Below, one piece after another: positions 1 to 7,054 of a DNA stretch of 19,998 nucleotides. Within the stretch, counting starts at the first letter, position 1; each line of letters opens with the position of its first letter. A program made the position numbers and the translations under genes. Origin of the DNA: JAYEJW01 sp034716535 (GTDB lineage Bacteria > Pseudomonadota > Gammaproteobacteria > Chromatiales > Chromatiaceae); NCBI GenBank assembly GCA_034716535.1, contig JAYEJW010000674.1, positions 1 to 19,998 of the forward strand. The letters run 5' to 3'. Below the pieces are notes generated by a model. That model did no database searches and was not told the DNA's origin. It worked only from the letters and a program-made list of their open reading frames with translations.

Positions 1-629
1 GGCGCGAAGTGCCGAAGCTGTGGCCCCGGAGCGGGGCGAACCGGGGCATAAAGGCTGTCGCCGAGCGGAAGGCGAAAGGGGGACTGGGACGTCCCGTTTC
101 GCATCCTGAGCACGGCGACACTCCGACGCTGTTTTCCCCGATGGATGCGGGACTTCACGGTGCCCACCGAGCAGCCCTCCACCCGGGCGATATCAGCGAG
201 GCTCATGTCCTTGAGGTACGCCAGGGCGACCGGGCTTCTGTACTTCAGGGGGATTTGCCGCAGGGCATCATCGATGCGCCGCTTGATCAGCGGCGCGTCG
301 CAATGCTCGTCTGGTCGCAGAGCGGAGCCCGCGAGTCGAGCCGTATCGAGGTCGTCGCGGACGGGGCGCTTGCGGGCGAGCAGATTCAGCGCGAGGCGCT
401 TGGCGATCGTGAACAGCCAGGTCGGGAAACGGGCGCGCCTCGGATCGAATGCGTGCAGGTGGCGGAAGGCGCGCACAAAGGTCTCCTGCACCAGGTCCTC
501 GATCTCTTCCGAGGCGAGCCCCATGCGTCCGAGATACTGGAACAGGGGTCCCTGATGGTGTCGCACCAGGGTTTCGAAAGCCCGCCTGTTGCCCTGTCTG
601 ACTTGCTCGATGACCAGGAGGTCGTCCAT
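1..629 (-). CDS. ECF-family RNA polymerase sigma factor, partial (runs off left edge)
   Basis: Reading the minus strand from ATG at 629 gives a protein open through the window edge (209 codons with no stop). Residues 1-165 have the ECF layout. Region 2 holds the motif DLVQETFVRAFRHL and then FPTWLFTIAKRLALNLLARKR. Region 4 holds DDALRQIPLKYRSPVALAYL followed by the helix-turn-helix DMSLADIARVEGCSVGTVKSRIHRGKQR. It would direct core RNA polymerase to ECF promoters. An AGGG Shine-Dalgarno lies 5-6 nt before the ATG. ECF factors normally end 10-25 residues after the KSRIHR helix, but here translation continues at least 40 residues into Arg/Ser/Pro-rich sequence unlike a sigma factor, which suggests a frameshift or inserted repeat. 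Any anti-sigma gene would lie beyond the edge. The family call is firm; the target regulon is unknown. Confidence 0.88.
   Translation of the reverse strand, partial: MDDLLVIEQVRQGNRRAFETLVRHHQGPLFQYLGRMGLASEEIEDLVQETFVRAFRHLHAFDPRRARFPTWLFTIAKRLALNLLARKRPVRDDLDTARLAGSALRPDEHCDAPLIKRRIDDALRQIPLKYRSPVALAYLKDMSLADIARVEGCSVGTVKSRIHRGKQRRSVAVLRMRNGTSQSPFRLPLGDSLYAPVRPAPGPQLRHFA
21..102. repeat. GC-rich inverted-repeat segment overlapping the sigma factor 3' end
   Basis: Within this stretch I see GCCCCG-GAG-CGGGGC (23-37), the 10-bp palindrome GGGACGTCCC (86-95), and an outer pair GCGAAA (72-77) with TTTCGC (97-102) enclosing it. It coincides with where the sigma factor reading frame loses resemblance to its family. 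Nested short inverted repeats of this kind are typical of REP-like or small non-autonomous repeats, but I cannot count genomic copies from one window. Confidence 0.35.
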
Positions 630-658
630 GGGTCCCTGTTTCCGGGTTTCTTTTGTTT

Positions 659-687
659 CTTATACCGGCGGGTGGGAGAGCGGTTCC
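659..687 (-). promoter_or_regulatory. Candidate ECF-type promoter of the sigma factor gene
   Basis: On the minus strand GGAACC (687-682) is followed after 14 nt by CGGTATAA (667-660), 30 nt before the sigma factor ATG. GGAAC at -35 with a CGT/CGGTA-like -10 at this spacing is the usual pattern of autoregulated ECF promoters. TATAAG (664-659) could equally serve a housekeeping sigma. The interval 630-815 otherwise holds no gene. Confidence 0.4.
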
Positions 688-815
688 CGTTGGGCGGCGG
701 GCTGGACGTGGGGGTCTCTGACGGCTGTCTCGGGGGTTGCCAACGTCCCCCCCTACGCCAATCGGTAACCCCGTGACAGATACCGGACCGCTATCGACGC
801 CAAGAACGGCAACCT

Positions 816-3800
816 TTATTCAACACTCGCCGCGGCGACTGAAGCCGTCTGTCTGCGCGCTGTCCGGCGGGCTTCGAAGCGCCGCACCAGGACATAGAAC
901 AGGGGCGTCAGGATGAGACCGAAGAAGGTGACGCCCAGCATGCCCCAGAACACGGCGATGCCGATCGCCTGGCGCATCTCGGCGCCGGCGCCGTGGGAAA
1001 ACGCCAGCGGTAGCACGCCCATGATGAAGGCGAAGGAGGTCATCAGGATCGGGCGCAGCCGCAGTCGGCTGGCCTCAATCGCCGCCTCCACGATGCCGCG
1101 TCCCCGGTGCTCGAGCTCGCGCGCAAACTCGACGATCAGGATGGCGTTCTTCGATGCCAGTCCGGCGAGCACGAACAGGCTCACCTGGGTGAAGATGTTG
1201 TTATCGCCGCCGGTGAAATAGACACCGAAGTTGGCCGAAAGGATGCTCATCGGCACGATCAGGATGACCGCCAGCGGCAGGGCCAGGCTCTCGTATTGGG
1301 CGGCCAATACCAGGAACACAAGCAGCAGGCACAGCGGGAACACGTAGACAGCGGTGTTTCCGGCCAGGATCTGCTGGTAGGTGAGCTCCGTCCATTCGAA
1401 GGCGAAGCCCTGGGGCAGGGTCTTCTGCAGGATCTCGGAGATCTTTTCCTGGGCCTGGCCGGAGGAATACCCGGGGGCCGGATTGCCGGTCAGGTCCGCC
1501 GACCTGAATGCGTTGTACCGCATGGCGGTCTCGGGGCCGAAGCCTTCCTCGACGCTTACCACCGATCCGAGTGGGACCATCTGGCCGTCCAGGTTCCGGG
1601 TCTGAAGCCGCAGGATCTCCTCCGGCGACGAGCGGAAGGCCTTGTCGGCCTGCGCGATGACTTGGTAGGTGCGCCCGAACTGGTTGAAGTCGTTGACGTA
1701 CATCGAGCCCAGGTAGACCTGCAGGGTGCGAAAGACCTCGTCGACGGGAATGCCCAGCTGGTTGGCCTTGGTGCGGTCGAGGGCGGCGTCCAGCTGCGGC
1801 GAGTTGATGTTGTAGCTGGAGAAGACACCGCTGAGCTCCGGCGCCGAGCGCGCCTCGTTCAACAGCTGGTTCATGGTGTCGTTGAGCGCCCTGTATCCCT
1901 GATCGGTCCGATCCTCCACCTGCAGCTTGAAACCGCCGATGGTGCCGAGACCACTCACCGGCGGGGCGGGAAAGATGGCGATAAAGGCCTCGTCGATGGC
2001 GGCGAATCTCTGTTGCAGGCGCTCCGCGATCGCGAAGCCGGAGAGCTCGGCGCTGGTGCGCTGGTCGAAGTCGTCCAAGGTGACGAAGACGATCCCGGCG
2101 CTCGCGGAGTTGACGAAACCGTTGATCGACAGACCGGGGAAGGCGACAGCCCCGGTCACACCCTCCTCGGTCAGCGCGATCTCCGACATCTGCTGGATCA
2201 CCTCCTCGGTGCGCTCCAGCGTCGCCCCCTGGGGGAGCTGGGCGAAGCTGACCAGGTACTGTTTGTCCTGCGTCGGGACGAAGCCCGAAGGCACGAGCTG
2301 GAAGCCCCAGTAGGTCAGGCCCAGCAGAACGGCGTAGAGGGTCAACATCAGGCCCTTGCGCCGGACAAAGACGGTGACACCCCTGCCGTAGGCGTCGTTG
2401 GCGCGGCCGAAGGTGCGGTTGAAGCCGCGGAAGAGCCAGCCGAAGGCGAAGTCTATGGCACGGGTCAGCCAATCCGCCTTGGCGGTACGGCCCTTCAGCA
2501 AATGGGCCGAGAGCGCCGGGCTAAGGGTCAGCGAGTTGATGGTGGAGATGATGGTCGCGATGGCGATGGTGAGCGCGAACTGCTTGTAGAACATGCCGGT
2601 GAGACCGCTGATGAAGGCGATCGGGACGAACACGCCGATAATCACAAGCGAGGTCGCGACGATCGGCCCGGTGACCTCTTTCATCGCGGCGACGGTGGCC
2701 TCGCGCGGGCTCAGTCCGGCTTGGATGTTGCGTTCCACGTTCTCCACCACCACGATGGCATCGTCCACCACGATCCCGACGGCCAGGATGAGCCCGAAGA
2801 GGGTGAGTACGTTGATCGAGAAGCCGAATGCGAGCATGAGGGCGAAGGTGCCGACGATGGAGACCGGCACGGCGAGCAGGGGGATGATCGAGGCGCGCCA
2901 GGTCTGCAGGAAGATCACGACCACGAGCACCACCAGCGCAACGGCTTCCGCCAGGGTCTTGATTACGGCCTTGATCGAGTCCGAGACGAAGACGGTGGGG
3001 TCGTACACGATGCTGTAGTCCACCCCCTGGGGGAAGCTTCGGCTGAGCTCCGCCATGGTCGCGCGGACATTGCTCGAGATTTCAAGCGCATTGGCGCCCG
3101 GCGCGGCGAAGATCGGAATGGCGACCGCCGGCTTGTTGTCGAGCAGCGAGCGCAGCGCGTACTGCTGCGCGTCCAGATCGATGCGGGCGACATCGCCCAA
3201 CCGGGTGATCACCCCGTTGGCGTCCCGCTTGATCACGATGCGGGCGAACTCCTCCGCGCTTTGCAGACGCCCCTGCACGTTGATCGGCAGCTGCACAAGG
3301 ACGCCGTCGTCATAGGGTGCACCGCCGATCATGCCGGCGGCCACCTGGATGTTCTGGGCCCGAATGGCGGAGACGACTTCCCCCGCGGTCATGTCGCGTT
3401 CGGCCACCTTGTCCGGGTTCAGCCAGATGCGCATGGCATAGTCGCCGGAGCCGAACAGCCGCACCTGGCCGACGCCCGGCAGCCGCGCCAACTGGTCCTT
3501 GACGTTCAAGGTGGCGTAGTTGCGCAGGTAGAGCATGTCGTAGCGCTCGCTCGGAGAGCGCAGGTGCACCACCATCGTGAGGTCGGGGGAGCTCTTGGTG
3601 ACGGTGACCCCCAGCTGCCGCACCACATCCGGCAGGCGCGGCAGGGCCTGGGATACCCGGTTCTGGACCTTCTGCTGGGCCAGGTCGGGATTGGTTCCGA
3701 TCTCGAAGGTGACGGTCAGCGAGAGATTGCCGTCCGTGGTGGCCAGCGAGCTCAAGTAGAGCATGTCGTCGACGCCGTTGATCTGCTCCTCCAGGGGCGT

Positions 3801-3992
3801 GGCCACGGTTTCAGCGATCACCGTCGGGTTGGCCCCTGGAAACCGGGCATTGACAACGATGGACGGCGGCGAGACCTCGGGATACTCGGCGATCGGGAGC
3901 TGGAACATGGCGATCAGGCCGGAGAGGAAGATCAGCACCGAGATCACGCCCGCAAAGATCGGACGATCGATAAAAAAGCGGGAAAGGTTCAT
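816..3992 (-). CDS. HAE1-family RND multidrug efflux pump, inner-membrane subunit (MexF/AcrB-like)
   Basis: This 1058-residue protein is the usual length of a hydrophobe/amphiphile RND pump. It starts MNLSRFFIDRPIFAGVISV, the standard HAE1 N-terminus, with TM1 at about 10-30, a first periplasmic porter domain, TM2-6 from about 340, a second porter domain and TM8-12 near the C-terminus. The proton-relay Asp pair is present in VVDDAIVVVEN (D410, D411) and the TM10 lysine in GLASKNAILIVEF. The segment NRVSQALPRLPDVVRQLGVTV resembles the MexF/TtgB branch. It would export drugs or other amphiphiles from the periplasm and inner membrane, driven by protons, with the adaptor encoded 30 bp upstream. 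AAAAGGGG precedes the start. No outer-membrane channel gene follows; the next gene is the sigma factor. Substrate cannot be told from sequence. Confidence 0.96.
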   Translation of the reverse strand: MNLSRFFIDRPIFAGVISVLIFLSGLIAMFQLPIAEYPEVSPPSIVVNARFPGANPTVIAETVATPLEEQINGVDDMLYLSSLATTDGNLSLTVTFEIGTNPDLAQQKVQNRVSQALPRLPDVVRQLGVTVTKSSPDLTMVVHLRSPSERYDMLYLRNYATLNVKDQLARLPGVGQVRLFGSGDYAMRIWLNPDKVAERDMTAGEVVSAIRAQNIQVAAGMIGGAPYDDGVLVQLPINVQGRLQSAEEFARIVIKRDANGVITRLGDVARIDLDAQQYALRSLLDNKPAVAIPIFAAPGANALEISSNVRATMAELSRSFPQGVDYSIVYDPTVFVSDSIKAVIKTLAEAVALVVLVVVIFLQTWRASIIPLLAVPVSIVGTFALMLAFGFSINVLTLFGLILAVGIVVDDAIVVVENVERNIQAGLSPREATVAAMKEVTGPIVATSLVIIGVFVPIAFISGLTGMFYKQFALTIAIATIISTINSLTLSPALSAHLLKGRTAKADWLTRAIDFAFGWLFRGFNRTFGRANDAYGRGVTVFVRRKGLMLTLYAVLLGLTYWGFQLVPSGFVPTQDKQYLVSFAQLPQGATLERTEEVIQQMSEIALTEEGVTGAVAFPGLSINGFVNSASAGIVFVTLDDFDQRTSAELSGFAIAERLQQRFAAIDEAFIAIFPAPPVSGLGTIGGFKLQVEDRTDQGYRALNDTMNQLLNEARSAPELSGVFSSYNINSPQLDAALDRTKANQLGIPVDEVFRTLQVYLGSMYVNDFNQFGRTYQVIAQADKAFRSSPEEILRLQTRNLDGQMVPLGSVVSVEEGFGPETAMRYNAFRSADLTGNPAPGYSSGQAQEKISEILQKTLPQGFAFEWTELTYQQILAGNTAVYVFPLCLLLVFLVLAAQYESLALPLAVILIVPMSILSANFGVYFTGGDNNIFTQVSLFVLAGLASKNAILIVEFARELEHRGRGIVEAAIEASRLRLRPILMTSFAFIMGVLPLAFSHGAGAEMRQAIGIAVFWGMLGVTFFGLILTPLFYVLVRRFEARRTARRQTASVAAASVE

Positions 3993-4022
3993 CGGTCTGG
4001 CCCCTTTTGACAGAGCTGTTCG

Positions 4023-5228
4023 CTAGTGCGCGGCCGTCAGGTCAGTCTGGTCCGGGCCCGTTGTCGTTTCGGTCAACAGGTCGGCCTTGGGTTCCACCGC
4101 CATGTCTGGACGGATGCCCATCAGGCCGCTGGTGACCACCCGGTCGCCGGCCTGCAGACCGCTTTCGACGACCCGCTTCCCGTTGATCGAGGCGCCCAGG
4201 GTGACAGGACGGTAGGCGGTCTTGCCGTCCGCGCCGACCACGTAGACGAACTTGCGGTCCTGGTCGGTCAGGATGGCTTTGTCGCTCAGCAGCACCACTG
4301 AGCGTTCCTCAGGCGAGCCCAACTCCACGCGGGCGAACATGCCGGGGAGCAGGGCCCCCGTTTCATTGGAGAACAGGGCGCGGGCTCGGATCGTGCCGGT
4401 CGACGGGTCGATACGGTTGTCGAAGGTGTGGATGTTGCCCTCGACCAGGATGCCGCCTTCGCCCCCCACGCGGAGCTTCACTGGAATGGCGCGCTCGCGC
4501 TCCAGGGTCCGGGCGCTCGAGCGCACGAAGCGCAGGTAGGTGTCCTCGTCGACCTCGAAATCGGCATAGACCTCCCGGTCGGAAACAATAGAGGTCAGCA
4601 AGGGTGCATCGGCGCCGGCCTGGACGAGATTGCCGACGGTGATCTCAGCCCGGCTCACCCGTCCGTCGATGGGTGCTTTCACGAACGCGTGATCCAGATC
4701 GATACGGGCGTCGGCCAGCCTGGCCTCTGCCGCCTTGATCTCGTTCCCGATCACGGAGACGGCGTTGCTCCGTTCATCGAGGATGCTCTCGGAGATAGAA
4801 TCGGACTCGCTCAGGGCGCGTGCGCGCTGCAGTTCCTTCATGGCGTAGCGATGGCGTTCCTGCGCGGCGGCGAGATCCGCCTCCGCTTGTGCGACTGCCG
4901 CCTGGTAGGGACGCGGGTCGATCACGAACAACACCTCGCCGCTCCCAACCCGCTGCCCGTCTTCAAAGCGGACATCGACGATGGTGCCGCTGACCTGGGG
5001 CCGCAACCCAACCTCTTCCACGGCCTGAAGGCGGGCGGAAAATTCCGTCCAGAGTCGCACGGGTTTCTGCTCGATCAAGGCGATATCGACGGCGGGCGCC
5101 GCTGTTGCGACTGCCGACTCCGTCTTTGACGTGGCTTGCGATGCCCAGAGGGAGAGCGCGCCTACGCCGAGGACGGCGGCTACAGCCGCGGCGGTGAGCA
5201 GCGCTTTGGTGCTGTTTGTGTGAGCCAT
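4023..5228 (-). CDS. RND efflux periplasmic adaptor (membrane fusion protein, MexE/AcrA-like)
   Basis: The protein has 401 residues. An N-terminal hydrophobic segment (about 8-30, LLTAAAVAAVLGVGALSLWA) acts as a signal or anchor. The barrel-sandwich half motif GLRPQVSGTIVDVRFEDGQRV is at about 76-96, then VLFVIDPRPYQAAVAQAEADL leads into the alpha-helical hairpin. The second lipoyl half is DHAFVKAPIDGRVSRAEITVGN, followed by beta-barrel and membrane-proximal domains (LLPGMFARVELG, AILTDQDRKFVYVV). It links the RND pump to an outer-membrane channel. The pump gene begins 30 bp after its stop, so the two form one transcript. There is no lipobox Cys, so it is probably anchored by its N-terminal helix. 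Transcription is probably repressed by the TetR regulator encoded just upstream. Confidence 0.95.
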   Translation of the reverse strand: MAHTNSTKALLTAAAVAAVLGVGALSLWASQATSKTESAVATAAPAVDIALIEQKPVRLWTEFSARLQAVEEVGLRPQVSGTIVDVRFEDGQRVGSGEVLFVIDPRPYQAAVAQAEADLAAAQERHRYAMKELQRARALSESDSISESILDERSNAVSVIGNEIKAAEARLADARIDLDHAFVKAPIDGRVSRAEITVGNLVQAGADAPLLTSIVSDREVYADFEVDEDTYLRFVRSSARTLERERAIPVKLRVGGEGGILVEGNIHTFDNRIDPSTGTIRARALFSNETGALLPGMFARVELGSPEERSVVLLSDKAILTDQDRKFVYVVGADGKTAYRPVTLGASINGKRVVESGLQAGDRVVTSGLMGIRPDMAVEPKADLLTETTTGPDQTDLTAAH

Positions 5229-5251
5229 TGGTTCGGTGCCTCTCCAAGTTC

Positions 5252-5273
5252 GTACATACCGGTTGGTTTGCTA
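5252..5273. promoter_or_regulatory. TetR-type operator half-copy near the adaptor transcription start
   Basis: GTACATACCGGTTGGTTTG on the plus strand matches the regulator's own operator (6167-6188) at TACATACCGGT and GGTTT. It lies just downstream of the -10 box at 5278-5283, so a bound repressor would cover the start site. Confidence 0.7.
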
Positions 5274-5277
5274 GAGA

Positions 5278-5306
5278 ACTCTAGATACCAGGTGGTATGT
5301 TGTCAA
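5278..5306 (-). promoter_or_regulatory. Sigma-70 promoter of the MexEF-like operon
   Basis: On the minus strand TTGACA (5306-5301), a 17-nt spacer and TAGAGT (5283-5278) form a strong housekeeping promoter about 50 nt before the adaptor ATG at 5228. The spacer contains the palindrome at 5285-5298. Confidence 0.75.
5285..5298. promoter_or_regulatory. Palindromic operator inside the adaptor promoter spacer
   Basis: ATACCA-GG-TGGTAT is a perfect 6-bp-arm palindrome between the -35 and -10 boxes. The ATACC arm is shared with the other two operators of this circuit. Repressor binding here would exclude RNA polymerase. Confidence 0.7.
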
Positions 5307-5317
5307 GAAGCTTTTTT

Positions 5318-5342
5318 CCAGAAGCGGTCCTCCCGCTTCTGG
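5318..5342. terminator. Hairpin between the regulator and adaptor genes (possible terminator)
   Basis: CCAGAAGCGG and CCGCTTCTGG form a perfect 10-bp stem around a 5-nt loop. It lies after the TetR gene stop on the minus strand. The flanking run is A, not T, in the transcribed direction, so it lacks the U-tract of a classical intrinsic terminator. It may still block or attenuate read-through, or protect an mRNA end. Confidence 0.4.
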
Positions 5343-5452
5343 ATTCGCCCGAGCCCGGAGAACCTGGACGCGAACTGCCGTCGTCGTCGCGACGCCGGAT
5401 GCCAAATCGAGGGAGGGGGCTTTGAGGCGAGTGCCGCCTGAAAACGAAGGTA

Positions 5453-6130
5453 CTAGGCCACGACAGCGTTCTTGGCGCTCGGTACCCTGCGGAATTCTGC
5501 CTTTAGGTCGATCAGGCGATACAGGCCCTCACGCAGGTCGGTTTCGATCTCGGTTAAGCTATTTCTTGTGCGGGCGTAGATCAACAGACCCTGGATGAAG
5601 GTGAAGATCATCCGTGCCACTTGCGGAATATCCGGGGTGCTGTCCAGGCAGCCCTCGGCCTGTAAGCCGCGGACCAGGGCGACGTTGTAGCGAATGGCGT
5701 TGTCCGCCATCTCGGTCGCGGCCTGGCGAACCTTCGCCTCTTCTACTCCGACTTGGGCGCCGGCGGTGAAAAACGGGCATCCCGCCACGTGGAACGGCTC
5801 CCCGTTGGCAGTGGAATCTTCGTTTGCTGCGGGCAGGGACTCCATTTTCTGTCGCTCAATGATGAACTCGATCAGGTTTTCCAGATGTTCCAGTGGGCTG
5901 TCGCGGGGAGAGAGGATCGCGTCGAGCTCATGTTTCAGTTCCTCCCAATAGCGTTGGGAGGCCGCGTAGAAGAGATCCGCTTTGGTCTCGAAGTGGTGGT
6001 AAAAGGCCCCCTTGGTCACGCCCGCGCGCAAACAGATCTCGTTCACGCCGACATTGTCGTAGCTGCTCTGCCAGACGAGCTGTAAGGCAGTTTCCAGTAG
6101 CTTTTGTCGTGTTGCAGCGGCGTTTCGCAT
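5453..6130 (-). CDS. TetR/AcrR-family transcriptional repressor of the MexEF-like efflux operon
   Basis: The 225-residue protein has the canonical N-terminal DNA-binding domain: ATRQKLLETALQLVWQ (6-21), then the helix-turn-helix VGVNEICLRAGVTKGAFYHHFETKADLF (27-54). The C-terminal ligand and dimer domain includes AGCPFFTAGAQVG, a Cys-containing stretch seen in NemR/AcrR-like regulators, so redox or electrophile sensing is possible but unproven. It sits directly upstream of the adaptor/pump operon on the same strand, 224 bp away, and both its promoter and the operon promoter carry matching palindromes. The likely role is autorepression and derepression of efflux by a drug-like ligand. AAAGGG lies upstream of the ATG. 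Confidence 0.92.
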   Translation of the reverse strand: MRNAAATRQKLLETALQLVWQSSYDNVGVNEICLRAGVTKGAFYHHFETKADLFYAASQRYWEELKHELDAILSPRDSPLEHLENLIEFIIERQKMESLPAANEDSTANGEPFHVAGCPFFTAGAQVGVEEAKVRQAATEMADNAIRYNVALVRGLQAEGCLDSTPDIPQVARMIFTFIQGLLIYARTRNSLTEIETDLREGLYRLIDLKAEFRRVPSAKNAVVA

Positions 6131-6161
6131 GGGAAGCCCTTTACGTCTTTAAACCCATATA

Positions 6162-6190
6162 ATTTTATACATACCGGTCGGTTTTTACAA
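6162..6190 (-). promoter_or_regulatory. Promoter of the first TetR gene
   Basis: On the minus strand TTGTAA (6190-6185), a 17-nt spacer and TAAAAT (6167-6162) precede the ATG at 6130 by about 31 nt. The spacer is filled by the palindromic operator at 6167-6188, matching the arrangement at the efflux promoter. Confidence 0.65.
6167..6188. promoter_or_regulatory. Autoregulatory TetR operator
   Basis: The plus strand reads ATACATACCG-GT-CGGTTTTTAC, an imperfect palindrome around the central GT. TACATACCGGT recurs exactly at 5253-5263 ahead of the adaptor gene, which links regulator and target. Confidence 0.72.
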
Positions 6191-6339
6191 TGAAAACAAC
6201 GGGCATATGTACCTCGCCGAGGTGGGTGCCACCCAGAGCGAGATCCTGTTTCTTCCCAGGCCGACCCGACCGGGACGTGCGTGGGGGTGTCGGGAATCTG
6301 CTTGTGCGCCGTCTCAGCCGGCTGAATCTCCCGTCCCTA

Positions 6340-6368
6340 TTGACAACATCTGAGGTTCAGAAGAGAAT
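6340..6368 (+). promoter_or_regulatory. Promoter of the second TetR gene
   Basis: TTGACA (6340-6345), a 17-nt spacer and GAGAAT (6363-6368) lie 31 nt before the ATG at 6400. The operator at 6371-6386 overlaps the predicted start site. Confidence 0.6.
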
Positions 6369-6370
6369 GT

Positions 6371-6386
6371 AAGCAATTAATCACTT
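6371..6386. promoter_or_regulatory. Operator copy 1 of the second TetR circuit
   Basis: AAGCAATTAATCACTT is the most degenerate of three related sites. Its reverse complement matches the site at 7019-7034 at 13 of 16 positions. It lies between the promoter and the TetR start, which suggests autorepression. Confidence 0.55.
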
Positions 6387-6399
6387 TTTTGTTGCAGCA

Positions 6400-6993
6400 A
6401 TGGGAAGACCTCACGAAGAGCGCCGCGACCAGATCGTAGAAAGTGCCCTGGAGTTGGCGGCGGAAGTGGGGGTGAAAAAAGTCACCACCCAGGCCATCGC
6501 CGACCGCGTGGGTATCGCCCAGCCCACGGTGTTCCGGCACTTCAAGAACCGCGACGAGATCTTTGTCGCCGCCATCGGCTGGGTGGCGGAGCGGCTGTTC
6601 GGGGTCCTGGAGGGGGTGTTCAGCGCCGACGCACCGGCGGAAGCGCGGCTACGGCAGGTGATCGAGCGCCAGCTCGCCTTGATCAGCAGCCACAAGGGCA
6701 TCCCGCGACTCCTGTTCTCCGACCGGTTGCACGCCGAGTCGCCGAGGCTCAAGGCCGTCGTGCGCCAGGTCATGGACCGCTACACGACGCGAGTCGCCAA
6801 CCTGATCGAGGAGGGCAAGGCGGCCGGACGGATGCGTGCCGACCTGGACGCACAGGAGACCGCCCGCTACGTGGCGGCGCTGGTCCAAGGCATCGTGATG
6901 CGCTGGTCGGTTTACGAGTTCGAGTTCGATCTGGCGGCAGAGGCGGCGCGCCTATGGGATTTCCTGTGGTCGGCCATTGCGCAGCGGGATTAG
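6400..6993 (+). CDS. TetR/AcrR-family transcriptional regulator of the second efflux operon
   Basis: The 197-residue protein begins MGRPHEERRDQIVESALELA and carries the helix-turn-helix VTTQAIADRVGIAQPTVFRHFKNRDEIF (28-55). The rest is helical, with a C-terminal ligand domain (about 70-190, including IERQLALISSHKGIPRLLFS). It lies 61 bp upstream of, and in line with, an RND adaptor/pump operon, and related palindromes precede both genes. It is therefore probably an autorepressor and a repressor of that operon. No clear Shine-Dalgarno precedes the ATG at 6400 (TTGTTGCAGCA). The predicted leader is only about 25 nt, so translation may be weak, fitting low repressor levels. Confidence 0.92.
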   Translation: MGRPHEERRDQIVESALELAAEVGVKKVTTQAIADRVGIAQPTVFRHFKNRDEIFVAAIGWVAERLFGVLEGVFSADAPAEARLRQVIERQLALISSHKGIPRLLFSDRLHAESPRLKAVVRQVMDRYTTRVANLIEEGKAAGRMRADLDAQETARYVAALVQGIVMRWSVYEFEFDLAAEAARLWDFLWSAIAQRD

Positions 6994-7009
6994 GCGTATT
7001 TTTTTCGGC

Positions 7010-7039
7010 TTGCTTTGTAAGCAAGTAATTGCTTTTAAT
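7010..7039 (+). promoter_or_regulatory. Promoter of the second RND efflux operon
   Basis: TTGCTT (7010-7015) and TTTAAT (7034-7039) are separated by 18 nt, about 16 nt before the adaptor ATG at 7055. The palindromic operator fills the spacer. The match to consensus is moderate. Confidence 0.45.
7019..7034. promoter_or_regulatory. Operator copy 2 of the second TetR circuit
   Basis: AAGCAA-GTAA-TTGCTT is a palindrome with perfect 6-bp arms between the regulator stop and the adaptor start. The same arms, AAGCAA and TTGCTT, occur with a different spacer at 11620-11635. Confidence 0.72.
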
Positions 7040-7054
7040 CTATCGGGGGTCCAC

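Noticed and set aside
1107..4010. Very long plus-strand frame (967 codons) opposite the first RND pump
   Set aside because: It is antisense to a clear pump gene, Gly/Asp/His/Arg-rich without domains, and explained by strong G/C third-position bias.
5318..5342. Classical intrinsic terminator
   Set aside because: The hairpin is strong, but the run beside it is A in the direction of transcription, so the U-tract is missing; kept only as a low-confidence hairpin.
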